Shown piece after piece: positions 37,933-51,600 of a stretch of DNA of 64,000 nt (within the stretch, counting starts at the first letter, position 1; each line of letters opens with the position of its first letter). The notes under the pieces were generated by a model. That model searched no databases and had not been told where the DNA came from. It saw nothing but the letters and a program-made list of their open reading frames with translations. The translations under genes were made by a program, and so were the position numbers. This DNA is from Glossina fuscipes (Eukaryota > Arthropoda > Insecta > Diptera > Glossinidae): positions 41,505,649-41,569,648 of the forward strand of contig NW_023998415.1 of assembly GCF_014805625.2 (NCBI RefSeq), read 5' to 3'.

Positions 37933-39499
37933 AACGACGATGTTGATGTTGATTACAAATACGGATGATTGCGATATTTGGCTGTTGATATCTGTCTTTA
38001 ACAAATTTGTTCTCTGATTGTGCAAGTGACTGGCAGAGTAAGTGCATTTAATGCAAGCGCCCAGGAAATGATTGACTGAGTGAATCATTGAAAGATGAAA
38101 AAAAAAAAAAAAAAAAAAAGATGAAAGATGAAAGATGAAAGATGGTATATAAGTAAGGAGTCGTTTAAGCGGTAGATAGGTGAAGTGAGTAAAAGGGGAA
38201 AATGGACATGGAAATGCTGGGGAAACGGGCTTATAAGCTATGACCGCATAACACTGCAAATGATTGATATGTGCTTTCAACAGTTTTTTTTTTTTTTTTT
38301 TTTTTTTGTGTAAATCCATTCCATTAATTGAATTAACTATTAAACTGATTTTACCATCAATTCAAGCAGTCAAATTGAAGAACGCCCAAAATTAATAACT
38401 AAATTATAGTCCCTTAGCTTAAACTGCGTAACTTTTTAATTTAATTTAATTAATTTCTTAACCTACAGCCGCTTTCTCTTTGAAGCAATCTTAACCTTTC
38501 ACATTTTCACAGTCAAATGCTTTTCATCTTATTTGCATCGTAGTATCTACACATACATTAATACATATATACGTATACTAAAATACATACGCGCTCGCAA
38601 AATATATATGCATATATACATATATATATACATACACGCATATATATATGTATGCATGTAAATAGCTTTATAATAATTAGATAAGACAATGCAGTAAGAG
38701 CAGAAGAGGGAAACTTCTTTCAAGCTTATTAACCAACATGTAATCCTGCTGCTAACAGAGAATAATTTGTGGTGTCTATTGGTTAGTTGCTTTAGTAATA
38801 AGTACTGTGACTGTATATATATTGCTTTACATATGTGTATAAGTGCAACCATATTTGCTGAACAGTGGCGCAAGGCAACAATCAAAAATTAAATTCTTCT
38901 CTTCTTTAATAAGATTGCGAAAAACTCCTGTTAGGCGCCAGGCAGACTATAAAGACAGAATTTTGGAAAAAATTTATAAAAAAAAAAAAGAAAAAGAAGA
39001 AAGAAGCTGTCATCATATTCGATTAGTCATTAGCTATTCAAACAATCACTGAGGCGAATTAAACGTTAAGCGTAAGCATTCATTGAGGCTTAACTTCTCA
39101 ACCTGTCAAAATTTGATTTACTAAGCCTTGGAAACGCATTGAAGCTTTGATAATTAAAAATGAGAAAAACTAGGTCATATGAAGCCGATCAGGTCCTACT
39201 TACAGATTGTTTCAAGGCACGTTATGCGACATCCAAACGAATGCCATTGTCGTTTAGTAGTAATTAGATCTTTTTAATTGATTTAGTTTTGTCTGATCAT
39301 TGCTTACATAAGTTGTTATACTCCTCATGCCAACAATTATACAGTGTGAGAGAGATCGTAAGCATAGAAAATTTCATCACCTGAGCAAGCGAACTCTCTT
39401 TTGAATCTTCTTCTCTTTTGCTATCTTGCCCGTAAATGTTATATCTTTCTGGGAAGGTCTGACTGGCATTTTTACGAAAAAGTCGCTCCATTCGCCCGA
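36401..39499. other. Intronic AT-rich DNA, no gene recognised
   Basis: Holds (TGTA)n at about 37257-37287, (GATGAC)n at about 37897-37931, (GATGAAA)n interrupted by an A22 run at about 38092-38144, T24 at about 38284-38307, and TA/CA-rich DNA at 38560-38660. Confidence 0.6.
37890..37942. repeat. (GATGAC)n hexanucleotide repeat
   Basis: About six GATGAC units with GATAATGAT and GATAACGAC variants at the ends. Confidence 0.9.
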
Positions 39500-39694
39500 T
39501 GCGGTCAGAAGAAAGTGATGATAAGGAAGGAGATAGATGGAGCCTCTAGGCTGCATCTCAGCTGTGCCTTCAACCGTTAAATGTTTTACCTTTACCGTCT
39601 GAACGCTTACTGCAACTGCAGCTACGACCGAGCTAAACGCTACCGCACTTGAGATTTGAACCCTCAAGCACTGAGCACACCGCTACTCATGCGG
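39500..39694 (-). mobile_element. Possible tRNA-derived SINE remnant
   Basis: On the minus strand a box A-like GCATGAGTAGCGG (39692-39680) precedes a box B-like GGGTTCAAATC (39663-39653). After box B comes TCAAGTGCGGT, nearly the same as TCAGTGCGGT after box B of the element at 2.9 kb, which suggests related heads. No poly(A) tail was identified and the 3' boundary is a guess. The 96-codon open frame across it (39667-39377) is probably incidental. Confidence 0.35.
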
Positions 39695-39699
39695 ATAAT

Positions 39700-41748
<2,049 letters not shown>

Positions 41749-41821
41749 AATTCATAATATTATAATTTATATGATAGAAATGTGCATGTGTGCCGGGCAT
41801 TTTTCCGAGCAAAATATATTA

Positions 41822-41921
41822 NNNNNNNNNNNNNNNNNNNNNNNNNNNNNNNNNNNNNNNNNNNNNNNNNNNNNNNNNNNNNNNNNNNNNNNNNNNNNNN
41901 NNNNNNNNNNNNNNNNNNNNN
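41822..41921. other. Assembly gap (100 N)
   Basis: Exactly 100 N, a conventional unknown-length gap, within TACA-rich DNA. Confidence 0.98.
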
Positions 41922-42094
41922 ATACATACATACATACATACATATATACATATGTAAATATTTATAGTTATATACATACATTTATTTACATATGCATTAC
42001 ATAAATGATGAAACATAACTCGAACAGTTAATTGCAGACATCAAAGTGCTCGAATAAAATAAGAGTTAGGGAATTATTTATAGCTTAAGCTTAC

Positions 42095-42201
42095 TAATAT
42101 ATTTTGCTCGGAAAAATGCCCGGCACACATGCACATTTCTATCATATAAATTATAATATTATGAATTTGTATGTATGTATGTATGTATGTATGTATGTAT
42201 G
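42095..42201 (-). repeat. Right arm of the 107-nt inverted repeat
   Basis: Reverse complement of 41715-41821; contains TTGCTCGGAAAAATGCCCGG, then unique sequence, then (TGTA)n. Confidence 0.9.
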
Positions 42202-43850
42202 AGTAAGAATAATTTTAAATTTAATGTTTAAATGCTTTAGATAGAATCCTTGAAGAGAATTTCTAAAAAACTAATTAAAACACATACAATTACTCAAATC
42301 GCTACTTGCTTGTGTTATTATAATACTATGACAACGTCTTCATCATTTTCCTTCTTTTGTGGATGTAGATGCACACTTCATCCAAGGATTGAATGCTAAC
42401 CTCATTTATGATTCTTATAAAACATTTACTTTCACCGTTACTTCTCCCCTTCATATTTTCGACAATTTTTTCTTTTTTTTTTCTTTTCTTGCGATAATCA
42501 TCCACTGTAGATATGTATGTATAGCATATGCTTATTTCAGCCAAACTAATCAAAGTCATAGTAAGGCTATGATAAGCATATCATCTTGAGTGAATTTTAC
42601 GAAACTTGTTTACCAGCTTTTGTACCGTGTTTCAGGAAAAGAGTATGAAACGTTAAAAGCCAATCCGACTCAGCTCATTTATAACATCAACGATCGTAGA
42701 AGGTATGGAAAGCACAAATTTTCGAACACGGCAGAGCTCGAAAGCGAAAATCAAATTTAGACCTGGTCTTAATGTACAAGGAAAAGTTGCCAACACCTTC
42801 AGCACAGTACACAGAGGTTACAAGAGATTTCACATATATTTCATATTTTTAAAATACTATTGTCAGTCGGTCTTACGGTTTACATGTAGTGATTAAGGAT
42901 GAAACGGTAGATGATCCCGAGTAGATAGTTTTCATGAAAACTGGATTTAGATGTGGGAAACAAGCTGAGACAAGCGCAGGAAAAGATTTATTGTAAATCC
43001 TACAAATATCTCATACGTATGCTTAATTAGATATCTTTTACCGAATTACACATATCCTCTCTTTTTGTTCCTGAAATAGATTTATTATTTATAATCGGTA
43101 CGTAGTATATTCATGACCGGCAAAGAAAAGAAGAAAACCTATCCCAATTGGCCGCAACGAACATCAGATGAGTTAACAAGCGTTAAATAGTAGGCAGAAC
43201 CAGTGAATGAGTCAATAAATAGTTACTATGGAAAAGCAAAGTAAAAATTCTGAAATATTACATTTGCGTTATGTAATGCACGAAGAGGATAACAAACAAA
43301 TGATGGCAACACCACAACAGATGATACGGTTTAACTGCTCCATTTCTACTCGCTTGCATAATTATTCTTATATGTACATAGGTTAAAGTTGGAGAAAATT
43401 AATTAGAAATTTTTTGGAATGAAAGATTGTAAGCCTCTCCATCTTCACAAATACTATTCAAAATATTTAAATTATTAAGAGATGCGAAAACAGTTAAATA
43501 GACGAAGAATTATAAAGAAGAAACAAAATAGAGAGAAAGGAAAAAAAGAAAGTAGAGAATGATTTAAATCTCTTTGGTGATATGCATGTCCGTCCATATG
43601 TGTTTGTAAATGCGCTCAGGATAAATAAAATAGAGAAGACCTACACACGCGCCCCCACACGCATTCACAGATTTAGTGCAACCAAACACTCTTGTGCATC
43701 AAAGTTATGCAACCAACCAACGCAAGTTAAAATTCTCATATGAGCTGAAGGCGTAAATGTATGGATATGCTCTGTATGCATGCGGTTGAATGTAAAGTGC
43801 TGGTTTTACACACAAACACATACACACAATACACTCTTTTAAATACACAA

Positions 43851-43906
<56 letters not shown>

Positions 43907-44160
43907 ATATGTGGGTAGATTTGTTAACTTTTGCCCTTTTTCATATGTTGCGCCCTTATTTTTATTTTATGGTTTTTAGAAAATCTAAACAAAGAAAAAA
44001 ATGAAAAACAGAACGGATTGCAATCATTCAACAAAATGAAAAGTGCGTGGGAAAAAAAGTTAGTAATATATAAAAGCTATAACTTGGCTAAGAGATCTCT
44101 TTGGTTTCCTCTTGGTATACATTTGGAGCAATATTGTGCGATAATAAAAACCTTTCGACA
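42202..44160. other. Intronic AT-rich DNA, no gene recognised
   Basis: Contains a (TA)n run at about 43856-43904. Frames below 80 codons only, none recognisable. Confidence 0.6.
43856..43904. repeat. (TA)n microsatellite
   Basis: About 24 uninterrupted TA units. Confidence 0.95.
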
Positions 44161-44164
44161 GTAG

Positions 44165-44740
44165 GCGTTAACAGTAAATATGCACTCAAGGAAATATAAT
44201 AAAAATTTACACACACAGACATCATTTTTGGCATGGATTATGCCAAATATGAATGGTCCTAGAATTGCCGGAATGAAAGCAATATCTACAGAAGTTACAT
44301 CAGTGATAGAATACGCAAGCCCAACGTGGGCTGAAGCTCTCATTGTGAAATCAACGTACAGTAAAATGGCGATAATATACCGCATCAACGCGCTTAGGTC
44401 GATATGCGGCTCCGAAGAGTCAGCCATAATGATTGCAGGGTCGATCTCGATTAATATCTTAGCGGATAAGATGAGAATTTTCTTTAAGAAAAAGAATCGC
44501 TTGATATCAATGAACAGGTGGTAAATGCGATAGGTGAACGTAGTGAAAGGTCAGATGGACGTTTTCCCTTATACCCAACGCATCATAATGGACGAGAAGG
44601 TGGCATGACAAGGTAAGCTACTAATCTGACGAATTTTTTAAAGCGGTCTTGATTGCTAAAGAGAACGCTGAGTATGCTATCGTCAACTATCCAAGATTTG
44701 TCGCGTACTATCGGCCTAGATGGAGCCGCCACTCTACGAA
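44165..44740 (+). pseudogene. R1-clade non-LTR retrotransposon ORF2 relic (C-terminal region)
   Basis: The frame 44180-44524 reads IMPNMNGPR, SPTWAEAL, YRINALRSI and IMIAGSISINILADK in order. These match the region after the RT domain in R1-like elements (IMPNIGGPR, PIWAEAL, YRLSALRV, VIAGMIPIDLLADE). After a stop at 44522 a shifted frame gives GRFPLYPTHH (compare GRWTHRLIP) and, near 44660-44705, ENAEYAIVNYPRF, resembling the terminal ENAEHVLFHCPRF segment in which the Cys is part of a zinc knuckle, lost here. The RT and endonuclease domains are absent upstream. Strand is opposite to the proposed host gene. Confidence 0.7.
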
Positions 44741-45274
44741 ACACTTAAAAGCGTCACCGCAAAATACGGGGCATCGCGCCTAAATTTGTGACAAAAACGT
44801 ACCAAGAAATTTAACGGTTGCGTGGACAGCTGATGAGTAGCGACAGCAACAGAATATAATATACATATATATTTTTAATAGTAATAATAACATCTATATA
44901 TAAACAAAAATTAAATTATTTTCTCAGTTTTATGTACATATGAGTACATATATATATGTATATGTGGAAAAAAAATTCTTTTGGAAATTATTTTAATTTA
45001 AAAGCTAAAGTTTTACCTTGAACTATAAACTCGACATTTTTCTTTTAATATTATCTATAGATTTTTGTTGCTCTTTTTTCTCTTTCTTTTTCTTTTCCAT
45101 TTTTTTTTTTTTTCTTTTATTTATTTATTTATTTTTTTTATCAAAACGAAAGAAAAACCCTTAAGTCATTTTTACATTATATTGTGTTAAAACTATTTTT
45201 TCTACGTGTTATCCAAGTAACAATAGTCGAAGAAAGAAAGTAAAGAGAAAAAGACAACAGCAGCAGCCTGAGAT

Positions 45275-45306
<32 letters not shown>

Positions 45307-45612
45307 CTATATTACGAGAATATTTTATACAAAATGCCTGCAGTTCTTTGTCATTTGCATTGTAGTACTCAATCATACATACCTAAATATACGCACGGAC
45401 ACATATACTATTAAATGCGTTCATATTGCAAATGCGACGAGAATTAAATTCAATTTATTTAATGATATATATATAATTACTTTAATAATAATAATAATAT
45501 TTTTTTTGTAGTCTCTTTGTGCTATTTTCACTATCAATCCAATTCTTATACCCAAGGATACGCAAGGAAAATTTTGAAAATATATCATTATATTGCTTTT
45601 TTAACAATTGGA

Positions 45613-45651
<39 letters not shown>

Positions 45652-45735
45652 CTGGAAAAATATTCTAAACTTAACTCACCGATATATCAATAATACTACG
45701 TACAGGAAGGCACAAATGGTCTGTATTTTTTGATA
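44741..45735. other. Intronic AT-rich DNA, no gene recognised
   Basis: Contains a T30 run (45277-45306), an AAT tract near 45485-45500 and (TA)n at about 45617-45648. Confidence 0.6.
45277..45306. repeat. Poly(T)30
   Basis: Uninterrupted T run. Confidence 0.97.
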
Positions 45736-45739
45736 AAAT

Positions 45740-45956
45740 TAAGAAATTATTTAACGCGTACTTGTTGTAGAGCTTAATAGTCAAAGTATTTACTACCATT
45801 ACCAATGGTCGTTTGTATCTTATTTTGTCGTATCCCTTTCGTACTTTCGAGGCGCAATAGCCACACATTCATTTTCTCGCAACCGCTGACCTGCTGAGTA
45901 TGTCTAAGCAAGTGGTAATCAGAAGATGACAGGTCTGGCGAGTAATCCGCCGTCAA
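45740..45956 (-). pseudogene. Mariner transposase relic (C-terminus)
   Basis: Leftward from about 45950 the frame gives DYSPDLSSSDYHLLRH, matching the mariner HPPYSPDLAPSDYHLFRS block, so the last catalytic Asp and the following SD are kept. It continues for about 35 codons through KGIRQNKIQTTIGNGSKYFD, which aligns with the mariner C-terminus (RGIxxLPERWxKVVxxDGxYFD). The HPP of the motif has become TAD. Nothing recognisable remains of the rest, and no terminal repeats were found. YHLF-type residues suggest the mellifera-like group. Confidence 0.65.
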
Positions 45957-47035
45957 CAGATATTGTTAGTGCAAATGGAAGATCACTTGCTGAAGACAAA
46001 TCAAAATTTAAACTGATTACACTATATCTCACTAACGAAACTAATTTAAGCATTTCCATCGCTTCAGCCGTGTTTTCGGCAGTTTAACATTCTGTGCCGT
46101 ACACCGCTTACACCGCATCAATATCAAACAATTCAGGGGCCATGTGCGTTTTATAAAGCAATCAATTTCAGTATAGAGAACTTATTTCTTCACCTATTTA
46201 ACGCAAAGCTTTTTACTTCATATATAAAGTCGCAGTTATGCGAAATGAGAGTATATTAGATGAATATATTTATCGTTGATGATGACAATGCTTTTCGAGT
46301 TAATAGCAATTTCACGTCAAATGTTTTGCTTAGTTAACCAAAGACTTCACTGCGAATGCTTTCTGCTTAATCTCAATTAATATATTAATATTTGCCCAAT
46401 AGCCATAGTTTAATTCATCAATTAATTTTATTTGTGTAATAGCTGAGTTGCTTTTCCACTTTTATAAATAATAATTATTTACCATTTTACGCAATAACAT
46501 ATGTCTACAAAAAAAAGAATCGCTTAATCGCTTAGGTAAAAATTTGGTCTGCAATTGTTGTCAGTTGCGTTGCTAACATCAATCGATTTTATCGCAAAAG
46601 TGCTAATCTCATCTTTTACTTTATTATTTCTACTGATCATCATACGTTTCAATGGATTCCACAAATGATATCTTATTGTTTACTTAATCAAAACTTAACC
46701 AAAAAGCTCAATTAACTGCGAGGGGGACTTGGAAAAGACTTATGCGTTCAACATTATCGCTAATATTAAAACAATCACTCAATCCTTTAAATTTGATATC
46801 GAGCAATGTACGGAACCGCTTTGATTAATCCAATGACAATAAGATTTAATTCAGTTAAGGAATTACTCTATGTTTCGAAAAAATTCTCACATGATCACAT
46901 GATACTTCGCTCAATATGTTTGCCGTGTAAACGTCGTCCACAGTTGACGAATCTGGGGCAACACTTGATTTAATCGTTTCTCAAGAATTTCGTTTCAATA
47001 TCGAAAGAGATCAATGACAAAACTTGTTCTTTTCT
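45957..47035. other. Intronic AT-rich DNA, no gene recognised
   Basis: No repeats of note and no recognisable coding segment. It could hold decayed 5' sequence of the flanking mariner relics. Confidence 0.55.
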
Positions 47036-47230
47036 CTTTGCAATTACTCTGGGAAGTTTATCGCGTCCGTATTTTGGAATGCCTATGGTATAATATTCAT
47101 CGATTATCCTGAAAGGGAATAAAGAGAGATATGTATTCAATCAAGAGCTGATGGCTGACACTGAAGCGTATTTTGAAGGCTTCGAAAAATCGTTCTATGT
47201 AGAAAAGACGCGGAAAAATCGGCGCAGTAT
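47036..47230 (+). pseudogene. Internally deleted mariner transposase relic
   Basis: From 47042 the frame reads NYSGKFIASVFWNAYGIIFIDYPE, quoted here in parts: SGKFIASVFWN and GIIFIDYPE, matching the mariner core AGKVMASVFWDARGIIFIDYL. The catalytic Asp of FWD is Asn here. A stop follows at 47120. About 10 nt later another frame gives TEAYFEGFEKSFYVE (47160-47204), matching the mariner C-terminus AETEAYFEExDKSYYxEGI. The roughly 100 residues that normally separate these, including HQDNAP and HPPYSPDL, are missing. The motif set is closest to irritans-type mariners. Confidence 0.7.
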
Positions 47231-49846
47231 TGAAATTAATGTTTTAGTCTTTAAGAAGATTTTGTTATGGTAATGATTAGGACCGAATTTTGTCTAAAAA
47301 TTGTTGTTTTATTCGTGACCCTTTAAAAATACTTAAAAGGAGACATCGATTGCTAGTAAAGAAAAAGTCGAACTTTTTAGTACAATCAATAAAGGTAAAG
47401 CGAAAATTACCGAAAGATGCGAAGCCCATTCGAAATTAGCATTAAGAAATGATCCTCTGTGGTTTAAATTTATTGAAAGATTAACGCTCTTTAGAGCTGC
47501 TCGCCGTAATGTTAACGCTATACCGTTGCATGCAAAGTCGGTTCAATTACTGTTAAGAGCAATACAATCCTTCAGCAAATGAATACTGGCATATCCCGTT
47601 ATATTCGCATGCTTTCGAAAAAAATTTAGCTTTCGATAATAACACGTTTCGATTAAATACTTTTTGGGTTTTGTCAAATCCCACGCCTAAATGTTAGTGG
47701 TTGGTGCGAATGGATTTCGGAATGATAGAATCATTGGTTTTTATTTCTTTGAAAATGCATCTTGAGAAGCGGTTGCGGTCCAATCAATGTTTCAGTAATA
47801 ATTGATGGCCTACAGCTTTAAGAAATCGGACGCAATGATGTTTGCTTTCACAACCTTGGCCGCATGGCATTGAATGATTGATTAATGTCGAAGTTTGCAA
47901 TTCGATTAACGATTCTATCCTTTGGATTAAATGTGATGCTGCGCCAAAAATTTATCGAAAATTTTGATATTTGAATTCAGACACAGTCGTGTGAACATGT
48001 GCGTGCGTAGTAGAGATTTGAGTGACATCATTTTTAACATACTTTCATTTTCAATACAGATTTCTATCAATGCTTTGCCTATTTTATGTTTTAATTACAA
48101 AAGGAAAAAAAAAGAAAAAAAGATACAGTAGAGAAGCTTCATATTAATTATATAAAAATAATAGGATTAATAATTTATATATCAGTTCCGGTCTGCTCTT
48201 TTAATAAAAACTAAGTTGGCCGAGGAAAGTTTATGCAAACATTCAAGAATACTTGTTGTAGTGGGTGGCAAATTTAATTCAATTGTTTTTAAAAACTTCA
48301 ATCAATTCGATGATGAAATTTCGCTTGTTATATATATTGCTCCGATAAATTTCATTGGGTCACTTGGACTCATCTTTTAGTGCAATAAAAGGTTAAGTTA
48401 AAAAAAAAAAAAAGAAAAAAACAAAAAAAACGAACGTAGTGCAAATGATTTTATTCGAAATTTTCTCAATCGTTTCTCACATGTTTTCCGCAATTATTTT
48501 CATTCCGCCTATGACTTCCGTGCCGATAGAGCAACTTATGATTCGGGTCTATCGCTGAAGGAATTTCCTGTTTTTATCGTGACAAGAATTGAGGCGTTGC
48601 TCAAAGAGGCCACTAGTTATCGAATGAAACGAGTAATAATCAATCAGAAGGACAAAGCAGCATCAGCGCAGGCATTACGTTCGAGTTCAATGATTCTAGG
48701 AACGTTTGAAAAAACGAAACCTTACTAAACCCTTTTCCGTTTTTTTCTTTCAAGGCTCGGCCCAATAGACGATAGCGTATCTCAGTTTTCATTTAATTCG
48801 GAGGCGCAGATATTCGTAATGTTATCGAACACAGCGTAATATTAGTTAGAGTTCGTATCCTATTTCTGAACTTGATTAAAGACTAAATATTTACAAAGCC
48901 ATATATATGCTTTCTCGTCCTTCACTTTCGTGCCCCACTTCAAGTGGAGAGTATATCTACCAGTCAACCATTTCGATACAATATTTTCACCCGTATATTG
49001 TGTTGCATGATTTTTATAAATATTATATATACTGTTAGCATCAACATGACTGTGAATATATATATATATATATATGTTCAAAAAACCTAGTAATTATTTT
49101 ACATTAATACGTAAGTCGATTATTTATTTATTAATTTTTTTCTACCTTTTCTACTATATTTACTTGAAAAATTTAATACTTCATTAAAATATATATGTAT
49201 ATATAGATTATATATGGAGGGAAGAGCCGAAATTCTATGTAGCATGATTTCATTGTTTGTAATTATTGTTGCCCTAATTTTTAATATGAAGTAATGCGGA
49301 ACTGCCACAGGTTACATACATTTTTAATTAAACAATTGCAAATATTTTAATAATATATTAATAACCGTATGGGCGGGATTAGGTAGGACTTAATAATATA
49401 TATACGATTACAAATCAATCAAGTTAAAGATCGAATCTATATAATTAGATAGATATATATATAATTAAAAATAAAAAAATCCTATAAAAACGTTTCAATT
49501 GTCATCATCATGAGGCAAACACACACATGGTTTAAAAGCTGCTTTTTTTTTCCTTTTCGTAGAGTCAAATTTGACCCATTTTCAGTGCCTAAATCATCTT
49601 TCAACATATGATTAGGTTTTTCCTTTTTTTTGTAATTCTGATAATTTTTTTTTTTGCGCTAAACAACTGTGTTGGGATCAAGCTTTACGTTCATCAAACA
49701 TTTACTGCTCTGCTATGGCGCTATAATTTCTAATGCATATGAAATATTAAAAGAATAGTTCAAAGGCTGTTCGAAGCGTTAAAAAATTTTGGAAAATACT
49801 TGGAAAATTTTGAACAGTAACATTGTATTTCCGTAGATGCATTATA
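47231..49846. other. Intronic AT-rich DNA, no gene recognised
   Basis: A-rich stretches near 48398-48430, (TA)n near 49058-49075. No coding segment recognised. Confidence 0.6.
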
Positions 49847-50247
49847 TCGGGTGTCCCAAAATTTACGCAAGATTTCAATTAATTACAAAACAGAGTTAGT
49901 TTCTTTTTAATTGTAATTCTTTTATTGGATCATAAAGTACATAGGATAGGGTTATATTTGGACAAGCAGCTTCTACGACTTTGCTTGTCCTTTGCTCTTT
50001 TATGGAGGTTCTGATCCCTGAATCCTGAGAATACAGGCAACGGGAATGTTTTGTGATGTAATTAAATTGGCATGTGGCGGCATCTCGTTGAAACCATATA
50101 TCGTTCACATCAATATCATCCAATTTAGGCAGAAAGAACTGCGCTATCATACCGCAATTTCGGGGAATTTTTCACAGTTAATGCCTTATTTCTCAGGAAG
50201 CAAGACCAAACTTGTCTTTTTTCTTTTTTTTTTTTTGGAACACCCCA
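49847..50247 (-). mobile_element. 401-bp Tc1/mariner-type mini-element with transposase fragment
   Basis: Ends are inverted: left TCGGGTGTCCCAAAA, right (reverse complement) TGGGGTGTTCCAAAA, 13 of 15 identical, each bordered by TA as expected for the superfamily target duplication. On the minus strand the interior encodes FFLPKLDDIDVNDIWFQRD, matching the transposase block that carries the second catalytic Asp (WFQQDGAT) in maT and related families. Just upstream in a neighbouring frame is LTVKNSPKLRYD, matching TVNxxRY. The N-terminal DNA-binding region and the C-terminus with the third acidic residue are deleted. It is therefore a non-autonomous deletion derivative that could only have moved using an enzyme made elsewhere. 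Confidence 0.7.
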
Positions 50248-51041
50248 TATAAATACATATTGAAACACCTTCTACAATGCAATAAAATTTTTTAGTAAAT
50301 AATGTACTTTCACTGCCACTATAAGCACAAGCAACCCGACAGGTGAATTTCGTCTTATGTGCAAATATTGAAAATAATATTATTTAAGATTGTTTGATAA
50401 TGTTCTGTTTCTTCCCCTTTCTCTTCCAATCGTATTCAACTTTGTTTGGCCAAACTGTTATTTTACTCAACGGAAAGAAATGGAAACATTCAAGTTCAAG
50501 CATCTTTCCATAAGGTATATAAAACTCTGATTAGCGTAAAATTCTTGTAGTCCGCCTGCCCATCTACGGAAATTTTTAAAAATGTAATCATTCGAAATAA
50601 TAACATAAACATCCCCTCCCTCCCCAACCCCTTCATAGCACAAATGCAACTCATTTTCGTGGAAAATGTCAGTTTTACTACAGTAACTAAAAGGTTCAAT
50701 GTGTTTTTTTTTTTTTTTTTTTTTAATCAAAAGCTTGCTTATCAAAGTTGTCAAAGTAATTAATAGAAGAGAATTTAAAGAAAACATTTATCAGATCATA
50801 GTGAAAATGATGTTAATCGGTGGTTTGCTTTCTTGTTCGACATTCGCATGTATGTTCTAAATATGTAGCGAGAGAATATATCTAAAATTCGAAATAAACT
50901 TTTTGATCTCTTATTTATCATCTATGCTTAAATGCTTAAAACGAATACAATAAAGTTTGTTTAAATAATGACTGAAAGAGTTGCATCTCATGCCTTTTCA
51001 ATATAATTAAATAATAAAAATAATGCATTTTTCGAACTTAC
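50248..51041. other. Intronic DNA next to the coding exon, no second exon recognised
   Basis: Contains a T22 run near 50703-50724. 50511-50540 carries a short segment (GATTAGCGTAAAATTC) resembling the repeat at 60.46 kb. Confidence 0.55.
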
Positions 51042-51353
51042 CTTGCCTTTAATCGGTGTAGTTGTAATTGCATTTGTGTTGGGTATAAATCCAACACCAC
51101 CGGTAACAGCACCGCTGCCGCCACCACCACCGCCGCCCCCGCCAGCATTGCTACCACCACCGCCGCCGCCTGCGCTACCGCCACCCAAAGAAACGCTTCC
51201 ACCTACAGTTGTACCACCATTGTTGGCACCAGCAGCAAACCAGGATGGTTGCTGATGCATGGCTGTTGCATGCGACATGGTTAAAGTATGGGGACCGTTA
51301 AAACGAAAAGGTGGTTGAGTAGGACCCAAAAATGGGGCAGTCTGTATATTCAT
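51042..51353 (-). CDS. First visible coding exon of an unidentified host gene (104 codons, N-terminus)
   Basis: The exon starts with ATG at 51353 and is read leftward, beginning MNIQTAPFLGPTQPPFRF. An in-frame TGA lies two codons upstream of the ATG, so this is a likely translation start unless an acceptor (CACTTTGAG just before the ATG) joins a further upstream exon. Residues 57-81 are a Gly/Ser tract including runs of six and nine glycines. The exon ends with codon AAG followed by GTAAGTT (51041 leftward), an excellent splice donor, leaving phase 0. No catalytic domain, signal peptide or membrane segment is visible. Low-complexity Gly, Ser, Thr and Asn composition is typical of disordered N-termini of fly transcription or RNA regulators, but that is inference. 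I do not recognise the family. The alternating GGT/GGC tract is expected to vary in length between alleles. Confidence 0.72.
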
Positions 51354-51565
51354 TTCTCAAAGTGGAAGACGGTGAACACAGTAATTGGAACACAAAACTG
51401 AAAGTTAATTATGTAGAACTGCAATAAAAGAAAAAATGACGCATAAGAATAAAAAAAGGCAGATAAGAAAAGGAATTCGTTACAATTGCAAAATCTATAC
51501 AAGTTAGGAATATTAAAAAAAAAATTTCATTTGTTTTTTTTTTCTCTTTTATTTCGCCTTATTTT

Positions 51566-51567
<2 letters not shown>

Positions 51568-51600
<33 letters not shown>
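51568..51600. repeat. Poly(T)33
   Basis: Uninterrupted T run, about 215 bp upstream of the proposed start codon on the host strand (where it reads as A33). Confidence 0.97.
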
